Positions 1 to 12,011 of a stretch of DNA of 64,000 bases are shown here, one piece after another. This DNA comes from Simmondsia chinensis (lineage: Eukaryota; Streptophyta; Magnoliopsida; Caryophyllales; Simmondsiaceae), in NCBI GenBank assembly GCA_018398585.1, contig JAGTTD010000019.1, positions 8,903,702-8,967,701 of the forward strand, written 5' to 3'. The notes under the pieces were generated by a model. The model saw only the letters and a program-made list of their open reading frames with translations. It was not told where the DNA came from and ran no database searches. Numbering within the stretch: position 1 is the stretch's first letter; every line of letters starts with the position of its first letter. A program made the position numbers and the translations under genes.

Positions 1-205
1 TCTTGATCTCTAATGATTTCTTACTTCCACGAGCAAATAAAAGAATGAAAAACATTCCAGTATTAAGTCTTTCTGATCCTAGAAAACATCCAAAAAATAC
101 CTGCTAAGGAACTATTGAACAAAGACAAAATTACTATAAGTAAATATTGAATTTCTTTGCTTTAAATTGGCTCTATTTCAATGAAAGCTTTCATTATTTT
201 GAGTT

Positions 206-794
206 TGTTGGGGAAATCTTACAAAAGGGTGTCAAAACAACAATCTAACGGCCTCAACAAGTGTAGCAAACCACTATCCTTAAGATTTACTTAGGTGAAT
301 ATTAAAATAGTCTTGGGGATACAATAAAACCAAGAAATAAAGTAAGATTAAATGAAGAAAGGAAAGATATTCGAGATGAAAAACAAGAGAATGATCTTTT
401 ACAAAATAATTTTTCTCAAGTACTTTACAAGAATGATGGTGGGATTCATTTATAGAAACTAAATGCCCTTTGAAGGAACACATCCCTTTCAAAGGGACTC
501 CTTATCTTGCAAAACGTCACAATTAACCGTGCAAAATAATTGCCAAAACTGCCTAGTGTGTCGAAGTGCGTGTCAACACACAAACCCAATCCCGAGGTTC
601 TGTAAGCTTGTGTGTCGAATTGAGCATCGACACACAGAACTGTGTGTTGACACTCAGCTTCCCGAGAATATTTCTGCAGAGTTGTGCAACAACACAATCA
701 TGACATGTGTCGACATACACCATATTCGAACCAAATACATTGTGCACAAGTCTAAAACATCTTATTACACACTTATGTTGAAAATAAATCAACA
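206..794 (-). repeat. 3' LTR of Copia element C1
   Basis: A 589-bp LTR. On the plus strand it starts TGTTGGGGAAATCTTAC and ends ATCAACA at 794. Immediately inside lies TTCTCCCACCATCTTC, which read on the minus strand is a purine-rich tract ending GGTGGGAGAA directly before the LTR's TGTTGATT start. This is the polypurine tract that primes plus-strand synthesis, and it fixes both the strand and the inner LTR boundary. Confidence 0.85.
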
Positions 795-1321
795 TTCTCC
801 CACCATCTTCAAAATATATTCATTGTCGTGTTACATTATCTTCATCTCGAAATAAAGAAAGCCTTTATGCATAAATGTGAGTGTCCTTTGATTAAACCCT
901 CACTTACAATTAGTCAGAACGAAATAGTAGACTAGGCTTTGAACCATACATTCCATTTGACTAATTGAATACATCTCCACACATAAGACTTACTTCCAAC
1001 ACACTCATCTTCAAGACTAAAACATTTATGGCCTTGTGTCTTGTATCTTTCACGAGTGTTACAGAGTCAAACCCTTGTGATTAAATCACTTCTTGAAGTA
1101 GCCAAACTTCACACTCACATAGGTAAACCCCATTGATCATGTCCCTATAACATGACATTCAGTAATTTACTCGGGTCCACTAAGAGCAAATACTCAACCT
1201 CCTTTTCCCGTTGTCATAGGTTACCAAGCACTACACTGGGATGGAATTTTACTTGAGTGCTTGCAATCACACTGATGATGGAATTAACTCATTGAATCAA
1301 GACTTGGCATTGTACAAAGCG
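795..1321 (-). other. 3' untranslated region of C1
   Basis: About 530 bases between the end of the RNase H reading frame and the polypurine tract. No open frame or second element is visible. Confidence 0.6.
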
Positions 1322-2956
1322 CTAGGTTGAGGGCTCATCATGGGCGACTAAAATTGACAAGTTTGAGCCCCATCCCTTAACAAGGCTTTTCGTTAAAGGA
1401 TCAACTAGATTTTGACTTGTTTTTACAAAGTCCATAGAACTGGCTCCATCTTTAATAAGTTGTCTCATAAAACTATGTCTCACACTAATGTGCTTAGACT
1501 TTCCTTTATATATCTCACTATGCGCTTTTGAAAGTGTAGCCCGATTATCACAATAGATAGAAATAGGTAAGACAGACTTAGGCCACAAAGGAATCTCATA
1601 CAAAAGATCCTTCAACCATTCTGCTTCTTTTGCCACAGAAGTTAGAGTAATAAACTCCACTGCCATTGTGAAATCTGAAATACATGTCTGTTTCTTGGAA
1701 CCCCAAGAAATAACCCCACCAAGCAAGAATACCCATCCTCTTGTAGAAGCGCAATCTTCCATATTGGACATCCAACTGGCATCAGAGTATCCTTCCAAAG
1801 TAAGAGGATACCCTTCAAAAGAAATACCATAATCCATGGTTTTCTGGATATATTTCAGTACTCTATTACTACATGCCAATGTAATTTGTTTGGATTGCTA
1901 GTATATCTGCTTAGCTTTTTAACAGCAAAGGCTATATCAGGCCTTGTGCAAGTCATAGCGTACATGAGACAACCTATGACTTTGGCATGATCCAGTTGTG
2001 CTACTGGAGTACTATCATTTGGTGCAAGTTGTGTATTTGGAGCCATCGATGTAGATACAGGAGCACATGCATCGGAATTAAATCTTTTCAACACTTTTTC
2101 AATATAGTGAGACTGTGTCAAGGATAGTGAATCGCCGTTCCTGATTATTCTTATACTAAGAATAACTTCAACCTCACCTATGTCTTTCATAGCAAAGTTA
2201 CTTGAGAGAAATTGTTTAGTTTTCTCTAATTACTCCATATCAGTACCAAAAATCAACATGTCATCGATATATAACAAATAATGACTCTTTTGTCATTTTC
2301 AAACTTGCTATAGACACACTTATCCGATTCATTGATTCTGAATCTGTTGTTACAAGAACTCAGTCGAACTTTTGGTGCCATTTGTTTAGGGGCTTGTTTG
2401 AGCCCTACAAAGATCGTATGAGTTTACATACTTTTCTCTAATAACCTGGAACAACAAACCCTTTCGGTTGTTCCATATACACTCTTATTGTCGATATTCT
2501 TGCCACTAGGGCATATGTATCAAAATAGTTTATCCCATATTTTTTGGTAAACCCTTTAGACACTAACTAGGTTTTGAACTTATTAATAGTTCCATTGACT
2601 TTTATTTTCTTCTTGAAAATTCACTTACACCTTATGGGCTTATTTCGTTGTGGAAGATCCAGTAGAATCCAAGTATTATTACCCATGATGGAGTCCATCA
2701 CAACATTTATCGCCTCTATCCAATATGCGGCATCATGAGACTTCATAACCTCATCAAATGTCATAGGATCCGATTCTATAACACAACAATAAGAAGTTTG
2801 ATGATCCACACCATCTCTAGTTCCTTCTACCAAAAATGTGTAGAATTCTAGTCCGAAAGATCTCTCTTTACTTGCTCTTTTATTTCTTCTGAGTTCTATA
2901 GCATTATTAGGGATTTCTTCCCTCTCATCATGATTTCCATCATATGACATAGGCAT
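1322..2956 (-). pseudogene. Copia RT and RNase H remnant (C1)
   Basis: Minus-strand remains of the Copia reverse transcriptase and RNase H. Pieces of the RT appear as WIEAINVVMDSIMGNNTW (start of RVT_2), KPLNKWHQKFD, and a YIDD catalytic box at about 2260 (LLYIDDMLI), then KDIGEVEVILSIRI and TRPDIAFAVKKLSRY. RNase H follows with YSDASW, ISIYCDNRATLSKA and SKHISVRHSFMRQLI (1322-1879), a typical Copia C-terminus. Stops and frame changes occur between about 2190 and 2620 and near 1870, so no continuous protein is possible. The catalytic aspartates themselves are still readable. Confidence 0.88.
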
Positions 2957-4060
2957 GTCATTTTCAACCGATATATGATCCTTCGGTCTAGGAATTAAAC
3001 AAAATCGTTTTTCATCAAAAATAGCATCTCTCGGTTTAATTATAGTATTAACATTTATAAAATCATTTGGTTCAATTACAAGGATTCAATAAGCATTAGT
3101 ATGTCCCGCATAACCAATAAATATACGTTCCATTCCGCTCTCACCTTTTTATTTTTTTTAGGTTCAGTGACTTTGATAATTGCCCTACACCCCCCAAACT
3201 TTGAAGTAACTCAAACTCGGGGCTCGTTTATTTCAATGTTCATATGGGGTTATTTTTATTAGGAACTCAGTTCAGTATGTGATAAGCCATAAGAATGGCC
3301 TCATCCCAAAAACCATCACTGAGTCTGGAATTTGATAACATGACATTCACTATCTCGGTTAAAGTTCGATTTTTTTGCTCAGTCGCGCCATTGTGTTGTG
3401 GCGTATAAGGTGCCGCGACCTCATGTATTATTCCCATGGTTTCGAAATATTAGTGATCTTAATATTCCCCATCATGATTAGTTGTTAGGCATTTTAAGAA
3501 AGTTACACAATGTAGTTCAGTTTTAGGCTTAAATGTTTTAAACTGGTCAAGTGATTCATCTTTATAATTTAAGAGAAAGACGTAGCAATATCTAGGGCAA
3601 TCATCAATAAAGGTTATGAAATATCTCTTTCCTCCTAAAGCAAAGAATTTTTAAAATCACACGAATCACTATGTATTAGATCAAGTAGACTTGTACTCCT
3701 TTAAACTAAAGGAAACGGTAATCTTGAAATTTTCGTGAGCATACATGTTTTGCATTTTTCGTTATCAAAATGCGAAATTAATGCCGAGTTTTCCATTTCA
3801 TGCATTCAACAGAAATTGATGTGTCCAAGTCTTTGATGCTAAAGAAATGAGGAATCAAGCCTACACACCGAACTAATTATATTATTATTGATATTTAGTT
3901 TAAACATGCCTTCGAAAAAATATCCCTTGCCAACAAAGGCCCCACCTTTACACAGTACAAATTTGTCGGCATCAAAGACTAACTTAAAACCGATCCTATT
4001 TTGAAGGCTACCAAATACTAGATTCTTTTTGACATTTGGGGCATAACACATATCGTTCAA
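2957..4060 (-). pseudogene. Copia integrase remnant (C1)
   Basis: The minus strand keeps fragments of the gag-pre-integrase segment (MCYAPNVKKNLVFGSLQN, 3839-4060) and of the integrase core. TPQHNGATEQKNRTLTEIVN is readable around 3340-3410 and contains the region of the third catalytic residue (Glu). The zinc-binding HHCC part and the first catalytic aspartates could not be followed as one frame because of many small indels. This is the most degraded section of C1. Confidence 0.7.
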
Positions 4061-4098
4061 GCAAGGGTCTTTTCCGAAGTGAAAAGTAAGTCAACCTT

Positions 4099-4356
4099 TC
4101 ATTTGCCCTCGACCAGTATGGATGCACCATTACCCATGAATAACATACTTCCTTCATCTATGGGTTCAAACAGTTTAAGGAACCTCCTTTCTTTATAAAC
4201 TTGTTTTGTAGCCCCCGAATCAACCCACCAAGACTTATCATCTTTGACAAGATTGATTTCGGATATTATCGCAATGAAATTATCTTTCAAATTTTTATTA
4301 CGATGATCCAGCCCCTTTCTTCTCTTGGTCTTGAGGTGATAATAGTCCTTTTTCAT
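4099..4356 (-). pseudogene. Copia aspartic protease fragment (C1)
   Basis: An 85-residue minus-strand frame holding the protease active site WWVDSGATKQV, of the D-S/T-G type, with flap-like downstream sequence LFMGNGASILVEGKG. Just upstream (about 4355-4400) is a degenerate zinc knuckle, WECHKPSHMKKDYYH. It keeps one Cys and the His but has Tyr where the last Cys is expected, so nucleic-acid binding by Gag would be impaired. Confidence 0.8.
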
Positions 4357-4463
4357 GTGACTGGGCTTATGACACTCCCAATAGACAGGCTTGGGCCTCT
4401 TGTCATCACGTTTCTTTGAAAAGTGTCTCGTTCATTTTGGTCCTTTGCTCGATCGGCCTTCTT

Positions 4464-5110
4464 CTATGACATTGATTTTTCCAATGTCACCCAGACGATC
4501 TTTATTTTTATCCTATAACCTTCCTCAATATGGAGATGATTAGCCAACTTTTCAATAGGCAAATCTTCCTTTTTATGTTTAAATCCACTTTTAATATCTT
4601 TCCATGAAGGAGGAAGTTTGTCCATCAAGAAGGAAACAACAATAGTATCATCCATGTTCATGTTATGTTGCTTAAAGTAATTTAAAATTCTTTTTATCAT
4701 ATGAAATTGCTCCATAACAGAACGATTATCAATCATTTTATAATTGTTGCGTTGACTCACAAGAAATTTCTTACTTGTCGCATCTTCTACCACGTACCTT
4801 GTTTCAAGAGCGTCCCATAATTCCTTGGTAGTAGTCATATTGGAATAGATATCGAAAACAGCATCTGTCATACCATTAAGGATATAACCTCTACAAATAT
4901 AGTCATCGTTCTCCCATTTCAGTCTTGCACGTTGCTCGGATAGTGTTTCATCATCGGATGGAGGAGTGGGGATTAGCGTATTCAGGACATATACCACATT
5001 CAAAGTAGTAATCAAGAAGTGCATCTTTCTTTGCCAATGATGAAAATTTTCACCATCAAAATGGCCGAGTTTTACAAAGTTTGCAGTCGTCTATTGTAGA
5101 TAAGAAGACA
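4464..5110 (-). pseudogene. Copia gag remnant (C1)
   Basis: The start is the ATG at 5108-5110, just inside the 5' LTR, giving MSSYLQ followed by an in-frame TAG. After the stop the frame continues ANFVKLGHFDGENFHHW and then the long open stretch 4464-5024. This is a Copia Gag of the UBN2 type: TKELWDALETRY, MIDNRSVMEQFHMIKRIL and LPPSWKDIKSGFKHKKEDL are recognisable. Gag would form the virus-like particle in the cytoplasm. The early stop and a frame break before the zinc knuckle inactivate it. Confidence 0.85.
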
Positions 5111-5139
5111 TTTTCAAACCAGAAAATAAGTCTTAAGAT

Positions 5140-5536
5140 TGTTAGGAACATCTTACAAAGCGGGTATTAAAACAACAATCTAACGGCCTCAAGACGTGTA
5201 GCTAACCACTATCCTTAAGACTTATTTCGTGAATATTGAAATAGTCTCGGGGATACAATGGAATCAAGAAACAAAGTAAGATTGAGTGTAGAAAGGAAAG
5301 ATATTCGATATTAAACAAGAGAATGATCTTTCACAAAATGATTTTTCTCAAGTACTTTACATGAATGATGGTGGGATTTATTTATAAAATCTAAGTGCCC
5401 TTTGAAGTAACACATCCCTTCCAAAGGGAATCCTTATCTTGCAAAATGTCACAATTAACCACGCAAAATAGCTCTCAAAGCTGCCTTGTATGACGAAGTG
5501 AATGTCAACACAGGACTGTGTGTCGACAGATAGACC
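5140..5536 (-). repeat. 5' LTR of C1, truncated
   Basis: Begins TGTTAGGAACATCTTAC and matches the 206-794 LTR (CTAACGGCCTCAA, GGGGATACAATGGAATC, GATGGTGGGATTTATTTATA) up to CCCAATCTTGGGG, then stops matching. About 195 bases of U3 are missing. I saw no good match to the usual TGGTATCAGAGC primer site next to it. Confidence 0.8.
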
Positions 5537-8379
5537 CAATCTTGGGGTAAGAGAGTAGAATAGATGAAGTTCATCTCGTAGCCCAATCTATATCGACAAT
5601 TAAGGAAACTCCATACTAATGTCTTACTAACTACTACTTTAATTAATTAACTTAATTAAATGCTAAGTGATTTCATAACTTGAGCTTTTCTTAACCAACT
5701 AACCTTCCTTTTTAAGAATAATCAAGGATCATTTTTTTTTTTAGCACATCAAGGATCAACTTAAGTTATGAAGACTTAGATATTGTCAAGACGTCCAAAA
5801 ACAATTACAACTTAATAAAGATATATTAGATACTGCCAAAACAAGCTTATTTCATCTTTATCCTCTATGGAGGATGAGGAATTCTGACAATTGACACAAT
5901 AAAGAGAGCAAATACTTATTTATCATAAGAAGTCCCGGAGCCAATTCTATAAAATAGAATGACAAAAGTATTAGTGATGTATTTGTTTCTCGAGATGCAT
6001 AAACATTCTTTTAAGATGCTTCCTTACATACACAAGTAAAACACAGTATAATAGGTATGTAGTGCAAACCCTCCATGTGATATAATGCTTAATATATACT
6101 GCCACTCTCAAACTCTCCACTAAACCAATTTGACCAAATAACATTATGTACTCTTATAAACTTGTTCAAAATGACTAACTAAATATAATTGAAGTACAGT
6201 TGGGGTTAAAATATCCAATCAGCACAATTTCACATTATGTACGAGAAATTTTGTAACAATGATAATTGATCCAACATTAACAAAAAGCACATTGCAAACA
6301 AGTTTTCTTGTATTTTGTTTAATATTGGATCTATCTAGGTTCATTTTCTAGACTGACTTTCTTTTATTTTGATTGACATGTCACAAACACATGACATGAA
6401 CAAGCCAAATCAACAAATTCATCTTTCAATATTGTTTGGCGTGTTGGATATGGTTTTCTATTTGTCATATTTGATCTTTTAAGAAACTAAAATTTAAGTT
6501 ATAGAAATGATTTTTTATTCTTATTTTAGGTTTTCAAATTTTAAGTTTTTACCCAAAATTTAAAAAAAAAATGTAGAGAAATGAATTTTTAGAACTTAGT
6601 TTTAGTTTTTCAAATAAACAAAAATTACAAAAAAAGGGGTTTGTAAAATGTCCATACACACCACACCACGACGCGTCATTAGTTGCATATTGGTCCAAGA
6701 TCGGACTGAAGGGCGAACTACATCAAATCATAAGACCGAGGATCAGATTGATTAAAATCGGGTTGGTCCGATCTAAGATGGCTTAGAAACCAGTTCGGAC
6801 TGGACCAAACCAATTTTTCATCTACCAAGTGCAATTATAAGAAGAAAAACGTTTCCATAAGAAAGTTAAAAAAATAAAAAAATAATGATAATGTACAATT
6901 TGCACAATGCATACATATATAATTTAAGGATAACTTTATAAGATATTTGTCATATAATTGTACATTAAAATTATGCACCCAAAATATATAATGCGAAATT
7001 AATGTTGATCAGTCTTTAGTCCGGTGTTCGGATTTTCTAGTTTTGGACTAGTACTTGACTGAAACGGCCGATCGAGTTCGATAAACTGGCCTGGACCCAT
7101 TTTTGTTCACCCCTACGCGTTAACCATCTTGACGCGGTAGGGGGTGCATATGCTTGGCTCTCATGGCCCACTCTTGGCCCCTAGGACTTTTCCAAGTCAT
7201 GGGAAACAGGAGTATATAAAGTCCCAATCCCAAATTTTATAGGGGACAAGGAGTCCTAAACCAAATTGAAGCATCTCTGTTCCCTAAGTCGTTTATGACC
7301 TCACACTGTTACAAATAGGATCTTTTGCACTTAGACACCAGAGGTTAACATGGGAGTGTACTCTTGACTGATGGGTTAAATTATACCCCAACTTGCTTAG
7401 TAATATGAGAACCAAAGGAAGTCAAAAGAGAGGAGAGGAGTTGGAAGAGTTTGGAATTTTTATTTATTAAAATGACTCCCAAATTAAAAATGACTCCCCA
7501 AAGGATTGAATTTATAAGCACAAGTCTACCTGTAAGGGTAACTACTACATATGGAAGGAGAGCGAGAAATTCAAGACTTAATATGGAACATGGATGGATA
7601 TGGAGGAACTAAAAATCCGGCCTCAGTTAAGGACACAACGGATATGGAAGGAATGGGCATTGAAACAGTCAACACACGTATCTCGAGCTTGAGCTTGCTG
7701 CCTCAAAGTCAAACCTAAAGTAACAACCAACAAACAACCATTCGAACTCGAGCTTACGATTCCTGAGTTTAACAAAGGATAAACAATTAGAGCTCCAGCT
7801 TGCAGCCTTGAGTTTAGCCAAGAAAAGAACTAACCTCGAATTTGACTTCACCACACCACATCAAAACTTTAGGCACACAAGACTTTCCAAGTCAAATGAG
7901 AAGGGGGTAACATAAAGAAACTTTGCCACATGCAAATTTTTTATATGGGATAAGAGAGTTTGAACATGTTGAACTAACAAAACTAACATGGATTTTGAGC
8001 TAAGAAAGTATTTACCCTTACCCATAGACTAAAACATTCAAACACAAAATTTATTGGGATTTTATAATATCAGAACAAAAAACACTAATGTTGAGACATT
8101 TTAGTAAAATAATTTCTAATTTGAAAATATTAAATTGCCTTGGCCTTTTGCCATCATCACCATTGGGGGATCCAATTGTTTAGCATTGTGGGCAAGTGCC
8201 CCGAATGAATGTTAAAATATACTATATATAGTCCATTTATTTGGTAGTTTTTTCAACATTACCTTAATCATTTTGCTCCCATTTCTATATTTGTTATAAG
8301 CAAAGAAGTTTTTATGGGTTATAAGTAACACATACTAACTTCATATTTATTAGTGATCCAAAAAATAATCATATTTATT
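5537..8379. other. AT-rich intergenic DNA, no gene seen
   Basis: No supported coding sequence. The stretch 6690-7118 is rich in GGTCC/GGACC words (GTTCGGACTGGACC) and ends TTGTTCACCCCTA. This is reminiscent of ends of non-autonomous DNA transposons, but I could not pair the two ends. A TATATAAAG at about 7214 sits in unrecognised sequence. Confidence 0.5.
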
Positions 8380-8880
8380 AGGGAAAGTATCACTTAGGCA
8401 TTATAAAGTTTGACAATTTATTACCTAGGTACTTAGTGCCTTCACTATATATACTATAATGTGTTAACTTCAGGTTTATAAATTTTATATCTTAGGTTTC
8501 CAGAAGTTTTAAAAATTTATCAATTAAAAAATCTTTTGCCGAAATTTAATAAATTTTCATTAGTTATGTTAAAATAGAATATGGTTCCGACAATGGATAC
8601 AAATTTTCATTATAATCTGATGGTTTTTGCCAAAAAAATAAAGCCGACATGACATGATTTTGGCCATAAATTGGCATTTTTGAAACTCGGTAAATTTTTT
8701 ATAGTAATTCTTTGAATTGTTTCGAAAATATTGACATGCCTTTATATATTATCTTAATCATATACTATATATATCACCATCAAAGTTTTTAAAAAAATTA
8801 TCAAATTCTAACATGGGCTGTCTAAGTAATAAAATATTAAATTATCAGCGTATCTCATTGTATATATTGACATATTCAAA
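8380..8880. repeat. Unclassified AT-rich dispersed repeat, copy A
   Basis: Shares diagnostic phrases in the same order with 49800-50360: ACCTAGGTACTTAGTG, AAATTTAATAAATTTTC, GTTAAAATAGAATATGGTTC, GACATGACATGA, AATTCTAACATGGG and ATCTCATTGTATATATTGA. No coding capacity and no terminal repeat were recognised. Confidence 0.6.
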
Positions 8881-9151
8881 TTCTGTATTTATTGTGTGTT
8901 GGATTTTTTAACTTATATGTTTGAAAGCATTATCACAATTACAGTTCGAATGTGTCCCCATTTTACAAATTTTTTGGATGGGCATTGGCCGTGTTATTAT
9001 CAATGGCCAATTTATATACTAAAAAATTAAATGATTGTATCTCTAAGCAAATTTGGTAGAGGAAAAATGTGTAAGACTATGTTTGGCACATGTACATGTA
9101 ATTGGAATTAGGTTGTGAAATTGTAATTTTGATTTCAATTCTAGTGAAATT

Positions 9152-9622
9152 TTTTTAAGATAATTGATAGTTTATTAATAAAAAAAATGATACAAAAATC
9201 ATCACACCTTATAAAAACACCACCCCCTCCCCCAAAACACCCCAAAGCACCAACTATACAATGCTAAAGCTAAAAATAAAAGAAAAACTCGAAACAAAAC
9301 AAGCATGCCAACTAGAAAACCAACAAACACACTACTACACACGACAACCTAACAAACCAAAGAACTCCCAGAGGCAAATGACTCAAGGACACTAACACCA
9401 AGACCCCAGACAAAGACACTAAAACACCAACAACCAAACAACTCCAAAAAAAACAACAAACCACCAAAACACAAGGAAAATGCGCCCACTGACAAACTAG
9501 AAAGAACAGCAGCGCACCCTACCAAGAACAAGGAGCAGAGACAACCCCCAAAAAATCCGAACAACTCCAAACCACCAAGCGCAAACAGAGTAAGACAAGA
9601 AGGAACCAACAACACAATTATG
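9152..9622 (-). mobile_element. Probable 5'-truncated LINE-like insertion
   Basis: A 471-bp block of C/A-rich plus strand (G/T-rich on minus) interrupts AT-rich DNA. Both sides carry GTGAAATT (9144-9151 and 9623-9630), a likely target duplication. Read on the minus strand it ends TTATTAATAAACTATC followed by an A-rich tail, as a poly(A) retroposon would. The 102-residue minus frame inside is Gly/Leu/Phe/Cys-rich low-complexity sequence typical of G/T-rich 3' untranslated DNA, so I do not call it a gene. The LINE class is a guess from the shape only. Confidence 0.45.
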
Positions 9623-9689
9623 GTGAAATTAGAATTCTGATAGAATTGAAATTCCATTAATTAGTTCATCAAAGGAATTAGAGGTCGGA

Positions 9690-10340
9690 ATTATTATTTC
9701 AAAGTCAATCAAGTTAGAGTATTTCGAGTTTTCAACCAGCTATAGTCGGATTTGGTCGGAAAGGTTCATGTTGCATTCGAGTTATTATAGTCAAAGCGAT
9801 ATAGTTTGAGTTCGAGTTATTTAAGTTTCATGTCAAATAGGGTCGACTATAGCATCGGATCATTTGATGTTCAAGTTATCTCTTATTTCAATTAATTGGG
9901 TTAAGTCTTTTCGGGATTCAAGCTAGAATCGGCGATATTTGAGTTGATTTAAGTATTTTGTACTTGAGTCGTCTTAGTTTTAGGATAAACGGGTGGTATC
10001 ATTTTAAATTTAGAGTCATCTTAGGTTGAAGTTGAGATGGGCCGAGTCATTTTGGGTCTGGGTTAATTTGGTCAGGTCATTTCCACCTCGGCTCAGCCTG
10101 TTTACATCACATTTGAGTTGAGTTGTTTCTTTTTGGGATTTGATCGTCTCGAGTTTCAGGTCAATCGGGTTGGGTCACTTCGGATTTTGAGTTAAGTTGA
10201 TTTTGATCATTTCAAGTTCAAGTCATATGAGTCGGGTGATTTCGAGGTTCGAGTCAAATTTTAGGTTGTATCTAAGTCTTTCTATTTTAAGTTATCTTGT
10301 GTTTAGGATAATTAAGTGGGGTCATTTTGGATTTTAGTTC
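9690..10340. repeat. Degenerate short tandem repeat (GGGTCATTT / GAGTTCAAG type)
   Basis: About 650 bases built from loosely repeated words such as TCGAGTT, GGGTCATTTC, GGTTGGGTCA and TTCGAGTTCGAGTT at roughly 20-30 base spacing. There are no reading frames. It resembles an old, diverged minisatellite. Confidence 0.55.
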
Positions 10341-10585
10341 AATAGAGTTGATATGAAATTGTAATTCCTTACTCATGTCCTCAAGAATTGAAGAGTATGA
10401 TTTAGAATCTAATTTCATGGAACTGGGTAGTAAAATTATAATTCCAATTCCAACAAATCAACAAAGTAACAAAATTAAAATTATGGTCTCCAATTTAAGT
10501 CTTACCCGCAATTATACGCCACAATTCCGTGCTCTAAATAGGACCTAAGTGTAATTAGTTAAAAAAAAATAGTATAAGCAAAAAA

Positions 10586-11151
10586 GAGCCGTTGCCTAAA
10601 ATGGCCAAAATAAAGAACTATTACCAAAAGAGACCCATTTTAAAAATATTTTCCCAAATAGACTCCATATTATCAATTTTAAAATTTTAATTTTTTTTTT
10701 TGTATTTTGTGGTATTTGACACTTTAAACTTTTTAAATTTTTTATTTAATTTTTTAATAAATTATTAATTATTAATTAAATTAAAATATTAATTCTATTT
10801 TATTATCATGTTATATTTAGCTTTATAACATGCGTTTTAATTAAATTATATATATATAATTTATAATAAAAAAATTAAAATTAAGTTATTTGTTAAATAT
10901 TAAATAATATTATCTATATATAATTTTTTAATTTACTCATTATTATAGTTATATAGTAATAGTTTTTTGTTTATATAATATTTAATATAAATTATTATTT
11001 TTAAAATTATTATCATAGGAAGGGAGGTATTTTCAAAACAAAAAAAAATTCAAATTTAATGACATGGAGGTTATTTGGATAAATATTTTTTAAAATAAGT
11101 CATTTTATGTAATATTTTTTTTTAATTTTAAACTATTTTGGACAATGGCTC
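10586..11151. mobile_element. Long-TIR MITE, possibly Mutator-like
   Basis: The left end GAGCCGTTGCCTAAAATGG and the reverse complement of the right end, GAGCCATTGTCCAAAATAG, are related. The similarity continues inward for about 85 bases (CCCAAATAGACTCCAT against CCAAATAACCTCCATG). Nine flanking bases match 7 of 9: AGCAAAAAA at 10577-10585 and TGCAAACAA at 11152-11160. Long inverted ends with a 9-bp duplication suit a Mutator-like non-autonomous element. The 566-bp element is AT-rich inside and non-coding. Confidence 0.6.
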
Positions 11152-11160
11152 TGCAAACAA

Positions 11161-11818
11161 ACAATATTTGGCATTATAAGGAAAATAAAAGATGACTGCG
11201 TGTTTGTCAAGTGAGTGGACTGGGGAGTCTGCGAGTAACTTGCGGAACTTTCAAGGAAAATATGCAAAGCAAATGACCACAACCCCCGTCAACCCCGTCA
11301 ACTCTTTGGGTCGTGATGTATATCATCAATACACATATGAAAAACTTTTACCAAAAAAGAACATAAAACTAATGATAAAAGAAAAGACATGGGATCTAGT
11401 TTCATGATGGATCAAAACTATTTGTTTATCATGTTCTCATAGAACTTGATATTTACTCTGACTGTATTCTGATTTTGTCTTAGCACCAAAATTTACGTTA
11501 ACTAACAACAGTCAATAGTTTACTGCGCCATTAGCGCCAAGCTATGCATCGGGTTTTAGTTATCCTCGAAGACAAAGTTGAGATCACTCTGCTCCCATCA
11601 ACTGTCGATATGTACAATAGAAAAAACATCCCGAATCAGGGCCGTGTGTGGCAAATAACACGTAGGATTTATGAAGATTTCAAAGAATCCAAGTAGTAGT
11701 TTACATGGGACCCCAAATTTTGTAACAAACCCTTTTAAAATTTAATTTCTATATATTATAAAAGAGTTGTCCCCTCTAAATTTTCCCAAACCCAATTTCC
11801 TAGAATTTTAGAGAGTGA
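11161..11818. other. Intergenic DNA, no gene seen
   Basis: A 71-codon frame starting at 11192 has no recognisable domain or codon bias. Nothing else was recognised. Confidence 0.5.
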
Positions 11819-11830
11819 CTTTAAACTTTC

Positions 11831-11999
11831 TTCTATACAGTGCTTGTATGCTTTTCAGGTTGGGGGTCCTCGGACACAACCTCCTTTTATGGTGGCACTT
11901 TGAAGGGGATGCATACACCTCACCCCTCCCAAACCCTGTAGTGACAGGAGCCCTTAAGGCACTGGGGTTTTTTGTTGTCGTTGTTGTTGTAATCGTCGT
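11831..11999 (+). mobile_element. TTG-tailed short retroposon (Au-SINE-like / RTE 3' end)
   Basis: A 169-bp insertion flanked by a perfect 12-bp duplication, CTTTAAACTTTC (11819-11830 and 12000-12011). It carries TTCAGGTTGGGGGTCCTCGG, then CCCTCCCAAACCCTG, GGCACTGGGG and a TTGTTG-type tail. The body is the same as the 3' part of the RTE LINE at 47937-49271 and of the copy at 44817-44998. It could be a SINE or a severely 5'-truncated RTE LINE. Confidence 0.75.
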
Positions 12000-12011
12000 C
12001 TTTAAACTTTC

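Larger units (their letters stand above)
206..5536 (-). mobile_element. Decayed Copia LTR retrotransposon (C1)
   Basis: A minus-strand Ty1/copia element with the order gag, protease, integrase, RT, RNase H read from high to low coordinates. Two related LTRs bound it. The left copy (206-794) is complete and begins TG and ends CA on the plus strand. The right copy (from 5140) matches about its first 395 bases and then diverges, so the element's 5' LTR has lost its U3 part. The order with integrase before RT defines Copia. Many stops and frameshifts interrupt the coding region, so it is a dead copy. No target duplication can be checked because the right end is lost. Confidence 0.9.

Noticed and set aside
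6690..7118. Possible non-autonomous DNA transposon with GGTCC/GGACC words
   Set aside because: I could not match two termini or a convincing target duplication; ACGCGT on both sides is too short to rely on.
9349..9657. 102-residue hydrophobic frame resembling a membrane protein
   Set aside because: Low-complexity Gly/Leu/Phe/Cys from G/T-rich DNA; it crosses the insertion boundary and has no family resemblance.
11192..11407. 71-codon frame as a small gene
   Set aside because: No domain, no promoter or splice signals, and flanked by transposon remnants on both sides.
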